DNA from: an uncultured Peptococcaceae bacterium
GTDB taxonomy: Bacteria; Bacillota; Peptococcia; Peptococcales; Peptococcaceae
Direction: 5' to 3'
Assembly (NCBI GenBank): GCA_902492275.1
Contig: CABUKW010000019.1
Span: 1 to 28,823 of the forward strand
DNA length: 28,823 nt
Shown: positions 21,442-28,823 of the stretch, in pieces
How the letters are laid out: each line of letters begins with the position of its first letter
Numbering within the stretch: the first letter of the stretch is position 1
Made by a program: the position numbers and the translations under genes
The notes under the pieces: model-generated
What the model was told of the DNA's origin: nothing
Seen by the model: only the letters and a program-made list of their open reading frames with translations
Database searches by the model: none

Positions 21442-22515
21442 ATGTTAGAGCGTTTGCAGATGCTGGAAGAAAAATATGAAGAACTGACACAAAAGATGAT
21501 TGACCCCGATGTGCTGAACAATCCTGCTGAACTGCATAAATGCGCCAAAGCGCAGGCAGATTTGGAGGATGTGGTAGTGGTTTACCGCAGATATAAAAAA
21601 GTGCTGAGCGAATTGGAAGATTCCAAAGCCATGCTGCTGGAAAAGCTGGATCCGGAAATGGATGAAATGGTGAAAGCAGAAATTAAAGATTTGAACGAGC
21701 AGAAAGAAGCATTAGAACAGGAACTGACCATCTTGCTGCTGCCCAAAGACCCCAACGACAGCAAAAACGTCATTATGGAAATTCGGGCCGGTACCGGCGG
21801 TGATGAAGCCGCACTGTTTGCCGCCGATTTGTTCCGCATGTATACCCGCTATGCAGAAATGCAGGGCTGGAAAACAGAAGTGATGAACACCAACTACACC
21901 GACGTGGGCGGCTATAAGGAAATTACTTTTATGATTGAAGGGAAAGGCGCTTACAGCCGGCTCAAATTTGAAGGCGGCGTGCATCGGGTACAGCGCGTAC
22001 CTGCTACCGAATCCAGCGGCCGTATCCATACCTCGGCAGCTACTGTTGCCGTATTGCCGGAAGCGGAAGAAGTGGAAGTAGACATTAACATGAATGACTT
22101 GCGCATTGACGTATTCTGCGCCAGCGGTCCGGGCGGGCAGTGCGTCAACACCACCCAGTCGGCTGTGCGGATTACCCACATTCCTACCGGCGTGGTGGTA
22201 TCCTGTCAGGACGAAAAATCTCAGCTCCGCAATAAAGAAAAGGCGCTGAAGGTGCTGCGCTCCCGTTTGATGGAAAAATTCCAGCAGGAAGCCCAGGGCG
22301 ATTTGGCCGCGCAGCGTAAAGATATGGTAGGCAGCGGCGACCGCAGCGAACGCATTCGCACCTACAACTTCCCGCAGGGCCGCGTCAGCGACCATCGCAT
22401 CAACCTGACGGTGCATAATCTGGATAAAGTGCTGCTGGGCAATCTGGATGAAATCATTGATGCTCTGATTACCACTGACCAGGCCGAAAAATTGAAACAC
22501 GCAGATGAAGCCTGA
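21442..22515 (+). CDS. prfA: Peptide chain release factor 1
   Basis: A 357-residue class I release factor that reads UAA and UAG and triggers peptidyl-tRNA hydrolysis. The GGQ catalytic motif is at 231-233 within ASGPGGQCVNTTQSAVRITH, and the codon-recognition PAT tripeptide of RF1 (not SPF of RF2) is at 187-189 in RVPATESSGRIH. The N-terminal coiled helical domain and full length match the family. It overlaps prmC by one base (TGATG), so the methyltransferase that modifies the GGQ glutamine is made in step with it. Confidence 0.98.
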   Translation: MLERLQMLEEKYEELTQKMIDPDVLNNPAELHKCAKAQADLEDVVVVYRRYKKVLSELEDSKAMLLEKLDPEMDEMVKAEIKDLNEQKEALEQELTILLLPKDPNDSKNVIMEIRAGTGGDEAALFAADLFRMYTRYAEMQGWKTEVMNTNYTDVGGYKEITFMIEGKGAYSRLKFEGGVHRVQRVPATESSGRIHTSAATVAVLPEAEEVEVDINMNDLRIDVFCASGPGGQCVNTTQSAVRITHIPTGVVVSCQDEKSQLRNKEKALKVLRSRLMEKFQQEAQGDLAAQRKDMVGSGDRSERIRTYNFPQGRVSDHRINLTVHNLDKVLLGNLDEIIDALITTDQAEKLKHADEA

Positions 22516-23366
22516 TGGATAGCAGAGCATTATTGCAGTGGGCTGTGGCAGAGCTGGGCAGCGCAAAACGGGTAGAAGCGGAGCTTTTGCTGTGTGATGT
22601 GCTGCACACCAGCCGCGCCCTGTTGTTGGCGCATAGCACAGATGAAGTGACCGGTGAGCAGGAGGCCGCCTTTCGGCAGTTGGTGCAGCGGTATGGTAAC
22701 GGGGAGCCGCTGCAATATCTGCTGGGTACGGCCAATTTTATGGGTTTGGACTTGTTGGTGACGCCGGCAGTGTTGATTCCTCGGTTTGATACGGAGCGCT
22801 TATCAGAAAAAGCCCTGCAGCTACTAGCACCGCTGCAAACCCCTCTGGTGCTGGATGTATGTACAGGCAGCGGCGCCATTGCCATTGCTATGAGCCATTA
22901 CAAAAAGGACGCCGTTGTATATGCCGGGGATTTATCGGCAGAGGCTTTGCAGGTGGCGAAAGAGAATAATCGGCGCTGCCATACCAGCGTGCAATTCCGG
23001 CAGGGCAATTTGTTGGAGCCCTTTGCCGATTTGCAGGGCGCAGTGGATTTGTTGGTATCCAACCCGCCCTATGTTACCACGCAGGAGATGGTCCAACTGC
23101 CCGATGATGTGCAGCGGGAGCCCCGTCTGGCTTTGTGGGGCGGCGATGACGGTCTGTATTTTTATCGTAAAATTACCGCAGCGGCTGCGGCCATGCTAAA
23201 AGCCGGTGGTTGGCTGCTTTTTGAAATTGGCTGGCAGCAGGGAGCGGCTGTACAGCAGCTCTTGCAAGAGGCAGGCTTTGTGCAAATTGCCTTATTGCAG
23301 GATTGGCAGGGACTGGACCGCGTTGTTTGCGGACAAAAGCCGGAGCAGTACCAGGAAGTAATTTAA
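22515..23366 (+). CDS. prmC: Release factor glutamine methyltransferase
   Basis: A 283-residue SAM-dependent enzyme that N5-methylates the glutamine of the GGQ motif in RF1 and RF2. It has the N-terminal helical domain that contacts the factor (about 1-80), the SAM site VLDVCTGSGAIAIAM and the catalytic NPPY (183-186). The start codon overlaps the prfA stop and lacks a good ribosome-binding site, so translation is probably coupled. A terminator follows 18 bases after the stop. Confidence 0.96.
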   Translation: MDSRALLQWAVAELGSAKRVEAELLLCDVLHTSRALLLAHSTDEVTGEQEAAFRQLVQRYGNGEPLQYLLGTANFMGLDLLVTPAVLIPRFDTERLSEKALQLLAPLQTPLVLDVCTGSGAIAIAMSHYKKDAVVYAGDLSAEALQVAKENNRRCHTSVQFRQGNLLEPFADLQGAVDLLVSNPPYVTTQEMVQLPDDVQREPRLALWGGDDGLYFYRKITAAAAAMLKAGGWLLFEIGWQQGAAVQQLLQEAGFVQIALLQDWQGLDRVVCGQKPEQYQEVI

Positions 23367-23383
23367 TATGGGATAACGCAGGA

Positions 23384-23411
23384 GAGCAGCTCAACGGCTG
23401 CTTTCTTTTTT
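23384..23411 (+). terminator. Terminator of prfA-prmC
   Basis: AGCAGC / GCTGCT (23385-23390 with 23397-23402) with a 6-base loop is followed by TTCTTTTTT. Confidence 0.8.
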
Positions 23412-23505
23412 ATCGGCATTCCAGCAGCAATGGTATAAAATTTTCCAAAATTAAAAATTGAAAAGAGGACATCGCCCTTTTCTGCCGAATTTCTATAACA
23501 ACATA

Positions 23506-23557
23506 GGTATCGTTTTCCTCTATTTGGGGGATACCAATAACCAATGCGGGAATTGGT
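23506..23557 (+). other. Structured leader upstream of desulfoferrodoxin
   Basis: Two inverted repeats lie in the leader: GGTATC / GATACC (23506-23511 with 23530-23535) and ACCAAT / ATTGGT (23540-23545 with 23552-23557). A second ACCAAT at 23533-23538 overlaps the first stem, so ATTGGT could pair with either copy, giving alternative folds. No known riboswitch was recognised and no clear promoter was found between the prmC terminator and this point. Confidence 0.35.
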
Positions 23558-23595
23558 CCTGACAGCAGCTTTTATTTTAAGAAGGAGTGATTGAT

Positions 23596-23976
23596 ATGTC
23601 CGGTAAATTTTTTGTATGTGAAGTGTGCGGCAACATTGCAGGGAAAGTGCATGATTCTGGTGTGCCACTGGTTTGCTGCGGCCGTCCTATGAAGGAATTG
23701 GCGGCCAACAGTACCGATGCGGCCGGTGAAAAGCATGTGCCGGTGGCAGAAGTGAAAGGCAATCAGGTAATTGTAAATGTGGGCTCGGTGGCGCATCCTA
23801 TGACAGAAGAACATTTGATTACCTGGGTGTGTTTGGAAACGGCGCAGGGCTGGCAGCGTAAACCGCTGGCAGCCAATGGCGCGCCTAAGGTGGTATTTGC
23901 GCTGGCCGATGGAGATACCGCTAAAACGGTTTATGCCTATTGCAATTTACATGGGCTATGGAAGGCCGATGTGTAA
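23596..23976 (+). CDS. dfx: Desulfoferrodoxin (2Fe superoxide reductase)
   Basis: A 126-residue cytoplasmic enzyme that reduces superoxide to hydrogen peroxide without making oxygen, typical of anaerobes. The N-terminal desulforedoxin-like centre I has Cys8, Cys11, Cys27 and Cys28 (FVCEVCG and LVCCG). The catalytic centre II has His47 (EKHVPV, with the conserved Glu-Lys), His67, His73, Cys116 and His119 (YCNLHGLWK). All ligands of the 2Fe class are present. The start has AAGGAG 8 bases upstream; a GTG three codons earlier would overlap that site. It lies alone, with a long leader, and may be controlled by oxidative stress, though no PerR box was seen. Confidence 0.96.
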   Translation: MSGKFFVCEVCGNIAGKVHDSGVPLVCCGRPMKELAANSTDAAGEKHVPVAEVKGNQVIVNVGSVAHPMTEEHLITWVCLETAQGWQRKPLAANGAPKVVFALADGDTAKTVYAYCNLHGLWKADV

Positions 23977-24020
23977 GCGAACCATTGCGCCCATAAACCA
24001 AAATAGAGGGGACGATGACC

Positions 24021-25028
24021 ATGGTGACACGGATCCAATCGCCTCATCGAGAACGGCTGCGCCGCAAGAGAAAAAGGCGCAGCCGTCTTACGTGGCTGGC
24101 GGTTGTACTATGCGGAATTGTGATTTATTGTGCGGCGGGATTGGTGGATCATCTGCCGGCGCCGGAACCAGAACTGCAATCGGGCAGAACGGTACAGGTG
24201 TATCATGTAGAAACATCACAGTTGATGTCGCTGGATTTGGAGCAATATTTGGTGGGAGTCGTGGCGGCGGAGATGCCGGCCAGCTTCGAGGTAGAAGCGC
24301 TGAAAGCGCAAGCAGTAGCCGCCCGCACCTTTACGGTGAGCCGCATGGAAAATCCCAATCCCAATGTAACAGCGCTGGACGCGCAGGCCCAACTCAGTAC
24401 CAGCCCCGAAACCTGTCAGGCCTGGATTAGCGAGGAGGAACAACAAGCGCGCTGGGGCAAGCAGTATCAGACCTATCACCGTAAAATTGTGCAGGCTGTA
24501 GCAGAAACGGCCGGTGAGGTGCTGCGCTATGACGGCGCCCTGATTGAGCCGTTATATCATGCCAGTTGCGGCGGCGGACGTACGGAAAATGCGGAAGAGG
24601 TATGGGGCAATGCCAAGCCCTATTTGGTCAGTGTATCCTGTAATCATCCCGCTGACCCGCACACCCAGCAGCAAACCACCATGACGCTGGAGGAGATGGA
24701 ACAAAAGCTGGGCGTCAGCGATACGGCTGCAGCCGGCGCCTTTGGAGATTTTATGCAACTGGTTTCCAGCACAGCGTCTAATCGGGTGAAGTCGCTGCGC
24801 GTGGGGGATAAAATTTTTTCGGGCAGTCAACTGCGCAGCGCATTGGGGTTAAAATCGGCGCTGATCAGCTGGACCATAGACGGCGACCGGATTACCTTCA
24901 CGACCAACGGCTACGGGCACGGCGTTGGTTTGTGTCAGTACGGCGCCAATTATTATGCAGAGCAGGGCGATAGTTATCAAAAAATTCTGGCTCGCTATTA
25001 TCCGGGTACACAGCTTTCCAAAGAGTAG
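24021..25028 (+). CDS. spoIID: Stage II sporulation protein D (SpoIID/LytB family)
   Basis: A 335-residue membrane-anchored lytic transglycosylase: a basic N-terminus, membrane segment at about 25-42, then the SpoIID domain. Key elements are LEQYLVGVVAAEMP with catalytic Glu84, EALKAQAVAARTF, PLYHASCGGGRTENAEEVWG (His180, Cys183), Cys207 and the C-terminal GYGHGVGLCQYGA. SpoIID cuts denuded glycan strands at the septum during engulfment. The ATG at 24021 is 9 bases after AGAGGGG; an ATG two codons earlier is possible but too close. The next gene resembles SpoIIQ, supporting a sporulation role over the related LytB amidase enhancers. Confidence 0.9.
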   Translation: MVTRIQSPHRERLRRKRKRRSRLTWLAVVLCGIVIYCAAGLVDHLPAPEPELQSGRTVQVYHVETSQLMSLDLEQYLVGVVAAEMPASFEVEALKAQAVAARTFTVSRMENPNPNVTALDAQAQLSTSPETCQAWISEEEQQARWGKQYQTYHRKIVQAVAETAGEVLRYDGALIEPLYHASCGGGRTENAEEVWGNAKPYLVSVSCNHPADPHTQQQTTMTLEEMEQKLGVSDTAAAGAFGDFMQLVSSTASNRVKSLRVGDKIFSGSQLRSALGLKSALISWTIDGDRITFTTNGYGHGVGLCQYGANYYAEQGDSYQKILARYYPGTQLSKE

Positions 25029-25099
25029 CTGACAAAAATTAAAAAATAGCGGCGAATAAGCGCTTGACTGGAAATGAAAGCACCGTGTCAATACGGTTT

Positions 25100-25130
25100 G
25101 TATAAAAAATCTCCTGTGGCGGGAATACTA
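25100..25130 (+). promoter_or_regulatory. Possible sigma-F-type promoter of the spoIIQ-like gene
   Basis: GTATA (25100-25104), a 16-base spacer and GGGAATACTA (25121-25130) fit the sigma-F pattern GywTA-N16-GghnAnAhTr at all positions except the third base of the -10. In Bacillus subtilis, spoIIQ is a sigma-F gene. The leader would be only about 15 bases, starting at or just before the ribosome-binding site. Confidence 0.45.
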
Positions 25131-25148
25131 TGGCTACAGGAGGTTTTT
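25104..25148 (+). other. Inverted repeat covering the spoIIQ-like ribosome-binding site
   Basis: AAAAAATCTCCTGT (25104-25117) pairs with ACAGGAGGTTTTT (25136-25148), with one T-G pair. The right arm contains the ribosome-binding site. In transcripts reading through from spoIID this hairpin would hide that site or act as a terminator; a transcript starting near 25136 would lack the left arm. Confidence 0.6.
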
Positions 25149-25151
25149 GAT

Positions 25152-25901
25152 ATGGATAGAAATATAGATAGGCAACATGATTTGGATTATTTACAGTGGC
25201 TGCAGCAAAATGCCCGCGTTTATCTGACTGGTATAACAATTTTGACATTTTTTATTGCCCTTACGTTTTGTGTTTGCTTTTTTCAGCCCTGGCAGCCTCA
25301 ACAGAGTATCGCCTTTTGGAACAAGGATGACAGCAATCAGGCGGTAGCGGAGCAACAGCCGCCGGAGAAAAAAACAGAGGGCAGTCAGCCGACGGTCAAC
25401 CAACAGGAGCAGCAGGAGGAGCTTGTGCAAACCAATTTGCCGACTGATTTGCCGACCGAACCGGCAGAGGCGCCGACAGTACAGGAAAACGCCATGCAGA
25501 ACGGAGAGAAATCGACAGAACTAAATGAGCAAGCGCAGACACAAACTGTGGACCCGCTGACCTTAGAGGCCCAATTTGCGGCGTTTACGGAGCCTTGCCA
25601 GGGGGCGCTGTGCTACGGTTACGGCGTAGGTTATGACAGCCGGTATGGCGACTATCGCTTTCATGATGCTCTTTGCTATCAGGCTGACGGCGGTGCGGTG
25701 CTGTCCGTTGCCAACGGCATTGTACAGCAACTGCAGATGGACGGTCAATGGCAGCTTGTTTTGCTGTGCGGCGCCTATGAGCTGCGCTATCAGGGGCTGC
25801 AAGCCTGTCATGTTGCGGTGGGAGATACCGTCACAGCCGGACAGACTATTGGCACAGCCGGCGAACTGTTATATGTGCAGGCAGTGGAGCAAACGACATA
25901 A
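25152..25901 (+). CDS. SpoIIQ-like protein with degenerate LytM/M23 domain
   Basis: A 249-residue protein: a membrane segment at about 24-44, a Gln/Glu/Pro/Thr-rich linker (about 50-155) and a C-terminal LytM-type domain (FHDALCYQADGGAVLSVANGIV, HVAVGDTVTAGQTIGTAGE). The zinc site is lost: the usual HxxxD reads His-x3-Cys, YAHL reads YQGL, and the final HLHFE position reads LLYVQ. It cannot be an active endopeptidase of the normal type. SpoIIQ, the forespore half of the SpoIIQ-SpoIIIAH channel, is a LytM protein that in some species has also lost its zinc ligand. Location after spoIID supports that assignment. The start is fixed by CAGGAGG at 25137-25143. Confidence 0.75.
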   Translation: MDRNIDRQHDLDYLQWLQQNARVYLTGITILTFFIALTFCVCFFQPWQPQQSIAFWNKDDSNQAVAEQQPPEKKTEGSQPTVNQQEQQEELVQTNLPTDLPTEPAEAPTVQENAMQNGEKSTELNEQAQTQTVDPLTLEAQFAAFTEPCQGALCYGYGVGYDSRYGDYRFHDALCYQADGGAVLSVANGIVQQLQMDGQWQLVLLCGAYELRYQGLQACHVAVGDTVTAGQTIGTAGELLYVQAVEQTT

Positions 25902-25933
25902 TGCGAAACGTTGCTCTGCTCGAAGCGGTCGTA

Positions 25934-25970
25934 AAAACGGTACCTTGCGTGATATGCAGGGTACCGTTTT
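25934..25970. terminator. Bidirectional terminator between convergent genes
   Basis: An 11-bp perfect inverted repeat AAAACGGTACC / GGTACCGTTTT (25934-25944 with 25960-25970), with extra TGC / GCA pairing inside, lies between the spoIIQ-like gene (+) and the histidine phosphatase gene (-). Confidence 0.85.
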
Positions 25971-25987
25971 CCAGTTTTCTATCATTT

Positions 25988-26626
25988 TTACAAACCGGCC
26001 TGTTCAATGCCGCTGAATAAAAAGCCCATGTGATTGGTGGAGTTTAAAAGCACCACGCGCCACACGCCGTCGTTATATTCCAGCACGTTGATGCAGGTAT
26101 TGTCTTGCTTAATCTGCCAGAAATGCTCCATGCCAAGACCTAGCAAATCGCAGATGATGGCTTTGTTCACAGCGTCGTGTGCGGCCACTAGAACCGTTTT
26201 GTCGGGATAGGTTTTTACATAATCGTCAAAGGCAGCCCGGGCTCGTTTGCGCACATCTTCCAGATTTTCGCCGCCGGGCATTTGCACCAGATGGGGCTGG
26301 CTGTGCCACAGGGCGAATTCCTGGGGATACTGGGCGGCAATGTCTTTGGCCAGTACCCCTTCCCAACTGCCGTGATTGATTTCCAGCAGGCGGTCGTCGG
26401 CTATGACTGGCAGCTTGTGCAGCTCCGCGCAGAATTGGCAGGTTTGAAAAGAGCGCTGCAAAGGGCTGGAGATGCATATATCAATGGGAATATTGCACAG
26501 TCCCACAGCCAATAGCTGACCCTGCTGTAAGCCGCGTTCACTGAGCGGCGTATTCTCTTGCCCCTGATAGCGGCCTTCCACATTCCAGGTGGTTTCGCCG
26601 TGGCGAACTAAAATAATTCGTGTCAT
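25988..26626 (-). CDS. Histidine phosphatase family protein (GpmB/PspA-like)
   Basis: A 212-residue cytoplasmic phosphatase of the phosphoglycerate mutase-like family. Motifs are ILVRHGETTWN (catalytic His9), GRYQGQENTPLSERGLQQ, ISSPLQRSFQTC, LLEINHGSWEG and AAHDAVNKA with the second catalytic His. Members act as cofactor-dependent mutases, alpha-ribazole phosphatases or metal-independent phosphoserine phosphatases. It lies 48 bases downstream of serA with no terminator, and the upstream gene is serC, so it may carry out the last step of serine synthesis. That specificity is inferred from context. AAAGGAAAG precedes the start. Confidence 0.9.
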   Translation of the reverse strand: MTRIILVRHGETTWNVEGRYQGQENTPLSERGLQQGQLLAVGLCNIPIDICISSPLQRSFQTCQFCAELHKLPVIADDRLLEINHGSWEGVLAKDIAAQYPQEFALWHSQPHLVQMPGGENLEDVRKRARAAFDDYVKTYPDKTVLVAAHDAVNKAIICDLLGLGMEHFWQIKQDNTCINVLEYNDGVWRVVLLNSTNHMGFLFSGIEQAGL

Positions 26627-26674
26627 AGATTCTTTCCTTTACAATAAAAGATTTTTACCAACCAGTGATAACGA

Positions 26675-28264
26675 TTAACCTTCACAGTGAATGAGTTTTA
26701 CATCTAAAATACCTTCGATGCCTGATAATTGCAGCATAATATCGTTTGGAATATCATCGCCTACAGCGATGGCCATGATGTTGGTGCCCGATTTGGTGGT
26801 GCTGCCAACCTGCATGCCGTTGATGTTGATACCGGCTTTCCCTAAAATGGTAGCCATCTGTCCAATCATATTGGGCTGGTCTACGTGCGGCGCCAGCAGC
26901 AGGTAGCCTTCTGGTGTAAAGTCGATGCGGAACTGGTCAATCTGGACAATCTTTGGTAGTTTGCCATCAAACAAGGTACCGGCGATGATGTGCTTGCTGC
27001 CGCTGGACGTAGTGATGGTAGCAGTGATGGCAGTGGTGTAATAACCAGCCTTATGGGATTTGGTTTCTTTCACACTGATATCGCGCTTTTTCGCCAGACC
27101 AGGCGCATTGACGTAGTTGACGCTGTCCTGCAGAATTGGGTTCAGCAGACCTTTTAAGAAGGCGGTGGTTAAGTGCTGCGTTTCTGTTTCGGATAATTCG
27201 CCGCTGTATTCGACTTCCACGCTTTTTACCGGACCGTTGGCCAGATAAATGCCGATGGTGCCCAAATGTTCAGCCAGCGCAAAATAGGGCTGAATGATGG
27301 CGGCCACGTTCTTCGGAATAGGCGCCATGTTGACGGCGGTCATAACTGGTTTGCCTTCCAGCGCTTCGATTACACCATAGGCAACGTCTACAGCCACGCC
27401 TACCTGTGCTTCAATGGTGGATGCGCCCAGATGGGCAGTCTGTACCACATTGAACATGCCCAAGAAGGGGTTGTTGTCTTTGGTCAGCGGTTCGTTGGGG
27501 TATACGTCAATGGCTGCGCCGGCAATTTTGCCCGATTTCAGTCCTTCGGCAACGGCTTCTACATCGAAGCATTCGCCGCGGGCACAGTTGATCAAACGCA
27601 CGCCGTCTTTCATTTTAGCGATGCTTTCGGCGTTAATCATATCGCGGGTTTCTTTGGTCAGCGGTGTGTGAATGGTGATATAGTCGGAACGGGTCAGCAG
27701 CGTTTCAAAATCTACCTGCTCTACTCCCAAATTTTTGGCATATTCTTCTGTCACATAGGGGTCATAAGCCAGCACGGTCATTTCCATAGCTTCCAGTCGT
27801 TTGGCTACGCGGCCGCCTACATGGCCAATCCCGATAATGCCGACGGTTTTGCCTTGCAGTTGGATACCGGTAAAGCTCTTGCGGTCCCATTTGCCTTCCT
27901 GAATGGATTGATGGGCCTGCGGAATGTGACGGGTCATGGCCAGCATCATACCGATGGTGTGTTCTGCTGCGGCAACGGTGTTGGAGTCCGGCGCGTTTAC
28001 AACCACAATCCCTCTGGCTGTGGCGGCTGGAATATTGATGTTATCCACACCAACGCCAGCGCGGCCGATGACTTTCAGGTTGGTAGCGGCGTCGATAACT
28101 TCCTGGGTTACCTGCGTCTGGCTGCGGGTCACCAAACCGTCATATTCGCCAATGACTTTCAGCAGTTCCTCTGGCGGCAGATTGGTTTTTACGTCTACAT
28201 CATAATGTTCACGCAGCAGCGCAACGCCCTGCTCATTTACGTCGTCACTTACTAAAATTTTCAT
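26675..28264 (-). CDS. serA: D-3-phosphoglycerate dehydrogenase
   Basis: A 529-residue enzyme of the long type: the catalytic and NAD-binding domains, an intervening ASB domain and a C-terminal ACT domain (IGQMATILGKAGININGMQVG). It oxidises 3-phosphoglycerate to 3-phosphohydroxypyruvate, the first step of serine synthesis. Visible motifs are GRAGVGVDNI, the dinucleotide fold VGIIGIGHVGGRVAKRL, NCARGECFD (catalytic Arg), and AHLGASTIEAQ (catalytic His). The ACT domain may give feedback control by serine. The start was placed where GGAGGGA lies just upstream; a longer in-frame extension would run into serC. It follows serC by 37 bases. Confidence 0.97.
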   Translation of the reverse strand: MKILVSDDVNEQGVALLREHYDVDVKTNLPPEELLKVIGEYDGLVTRSQTQVTQEVIDAATNLKVIGRAGVGVDNINIPAATARGIVVVNAPDSNTVAAAEHTIGMMLAMTRHIPQAHQSIQEGKWDRKSFTGIQLQGKTVGIIGIGHVGGRVAKRLEAMEMTVLAYDPYVTEEYAKNLGVEQVDFETLLTRSDYITIHTPLTKETRDMINAESIAKMKDGVRLINCARGECFDVEAVAEGLKSGKIAGAAIDVYPNEPLTKDNNPFLGMFNVVQTAHLGASTIEAQVGVAVDVAYGVIEALEGKPVMTAVNMAPIPKNVAAIIQPYFALAEHLGTIGIYLANGPVKSVEVEYSGELSETETQHLTTAFLKGLLNPILQDSVNYVNAPGLAKKRDISVKETKSHKAGYYTTAITATITTSSGSKHIIAGTLFDGKLPKIVQIDQFRIDFTPEGYLLLAPHVDQPNMIGQMATILGKAGININGMQVGSTTKSGTNIMAIAVGDDIPNDIMLQLSGIEGILDVKLIHCEG

Positions 28265-28301
28265 GGTAAATCCCTCCAAAAAATATATGGTTGTTTTGTT
28301 A

Positions 28302-28823
28302 TCAGCGCTGTTCCTGCTGATAGCGCTGCATAAATTCTGCCAAAGCCTGACAAGCTTCCAATGGCACTGCATTGTAAACGGAAGCCCGACAGCCGCCTAC
28401 GGAGCGATGGCCGTTAATGCCGATAAAGCCGGCTGCTTTGCCTTTGGCGATAAAATCTTTTTCCAGCTCTGGCGTAGCCAGATTGAAAGTGATATTCATG
28501 TTGCTGCGGTACGGTACTTCCGCATGGCCTTTGTAGAAGCCGCCGCTGTTGTCGATGACATCGTAAATCAGCTTGGCTTTGGCGGCATTATTTTTCGCTA
28601 CAGCATCGACACCGCCTTGATCTTTAATCCAGTGCAGCGTTTTGTTGACCATATAAATGCAGAATACCGGCGGCGTGTTATAGAGCGAATCCTTTTCGGC
28701 AAAGGTACTGTATTTGAGCATGGTGGGCAGCTCAGTACGGGCTGTGGCCAGAAATTCTTTTTTGATTATCACAATCACCACACCGGCAGGCCCCAGATTT
28801 TTCTGTGCGCCGGCGTAAATTAA
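28302..28823 (-). CDS. serC: Phosphoserine aminotransferase, C-terminal part
   Basis: The last 173 codons of a gene that begins beyond the window end. IYAGAQKNLGPAGVVIVII contains the PLP-binding lysine (in AQKN), and LPTMLKYSTFAEKDSLYNTPP, YRSNMNITF and GHRSVGGCRASVYNA are characteristic of SerC. It converts 3-phosphohydroxypyruvate and glutamate to phosphoserine and 2-oxoglutarate. It is upstream of serA in the same direction, 37 bases apart, giving a serC-serA-phosphatase operon. The first half is outside the window. Confidence 0.96.
   Translation of the reverse strand, partial: LIYAGAQKNLGPAGVVIVIIKKEFLATARTELPTMLKYSTFAEKDSLYNTPPVFCIYMVNKTLHWIKDQGGVDAVAKNNAAKAKLIYDVIDNSGGFYKGHAEVPYRSNMNITFNLATPELEKDFIAKGKAAGFIGINGHRSVGGCRASVYNAVPLEACQALAEFMQRYQQEQR

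Noticed and set aside
21712..22566. A 284-codon open frame opposite prfA
   Set aside because: Antisense to a conserved release factor gene with no family motif; a shadow of its codon use.
27266..28255. A 329-codon open frame opposite serA
   Set aside because: Antisense to a clear serA; composition rich in Gly, Phe and His with no motif; no ribosome-binding site of note.

Overview
The window reads as one stretch of chromosome from an anaerobic, probably endospore-forming member of the Bacillota. The signs are a SpoIID homologue next to a SpoIIQ-like protein, a 2Fe superoxide reductase (desulfoferrodoxin), an LCP/TagA surface-glycopolymer pair, a class B sortase and a perfect CIRCE operator. 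The exact lineage cannot be fixed from the sequence; Negativicutes or a Peptococcus-like clostridium are both plausible. No insertion sequence, prophage gene or CRISPR array was found.

Layout. 1-2.2 kb (+): the end of glucose-6-phosphate isomerase, then an LCP ligase and a TagA/WecG glycosyltransferase, closed by a terminator. 2.3-2.9 kb (+): a solitary zinc-ribbon protein. 2.97-4.87 kb (-): an Uup-type ABC-F ATPase. 4.96-5.30 kb (-): three tRNA genes (Arg-ACG, Ser-GCU, Ser-UGA) with two near-consensus promoters. 5.34-5.78 kb: a gene-free stretch with clustered TGCCA/TGGCA inverted repeats. 5.78-6.98 kb (+): a BTAD/SARP-type regulator with a degenerate GGDEF-like tail.

7.07-13.35 kb (+) is a tightly packed run of nine genes behind a strong promoter: secreted transglutaminase-like protein, GspF/PilC platform protein, four small single-pass membrane proteins that look pilin- or pseudopilin-like, a PilT-type ATPase, a class B sortase and a lipoprotein. 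It has the core of a type IV filament machine but, within the window, no PilB/GspE assembly ATPase, no prepilin peptidase and no canonical prepilin cleavage motif. It is one of the two most unusual regions here.

13.56-15.46 kb (-): htpG under a CIRCE operator. 15.8-21.3 kb (+): three tandem paralogous FAD-dependent oxidoreductases that carry lipoprotein-type signals and end in SLH-like repeats, the second unusual region. 21.4-23.4 kb (+): prfA-prmC. 23.6-23.98 kb (+): desulfoferrodoxin. 24.0-25.9 kb (+): spoIID and a spoIIQ-like gene whose LytM site is degenerate; a sigma-F-like promoter lies inside a hairpin that could mask its ribosome-binding site. 25.99-28.82 kb (-): the serine operon serC-serA followed by a histidine phosphatase that may supply the phosphoserine phosphatase step.

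All product names come from reading motifs by eye; no database search was possible.
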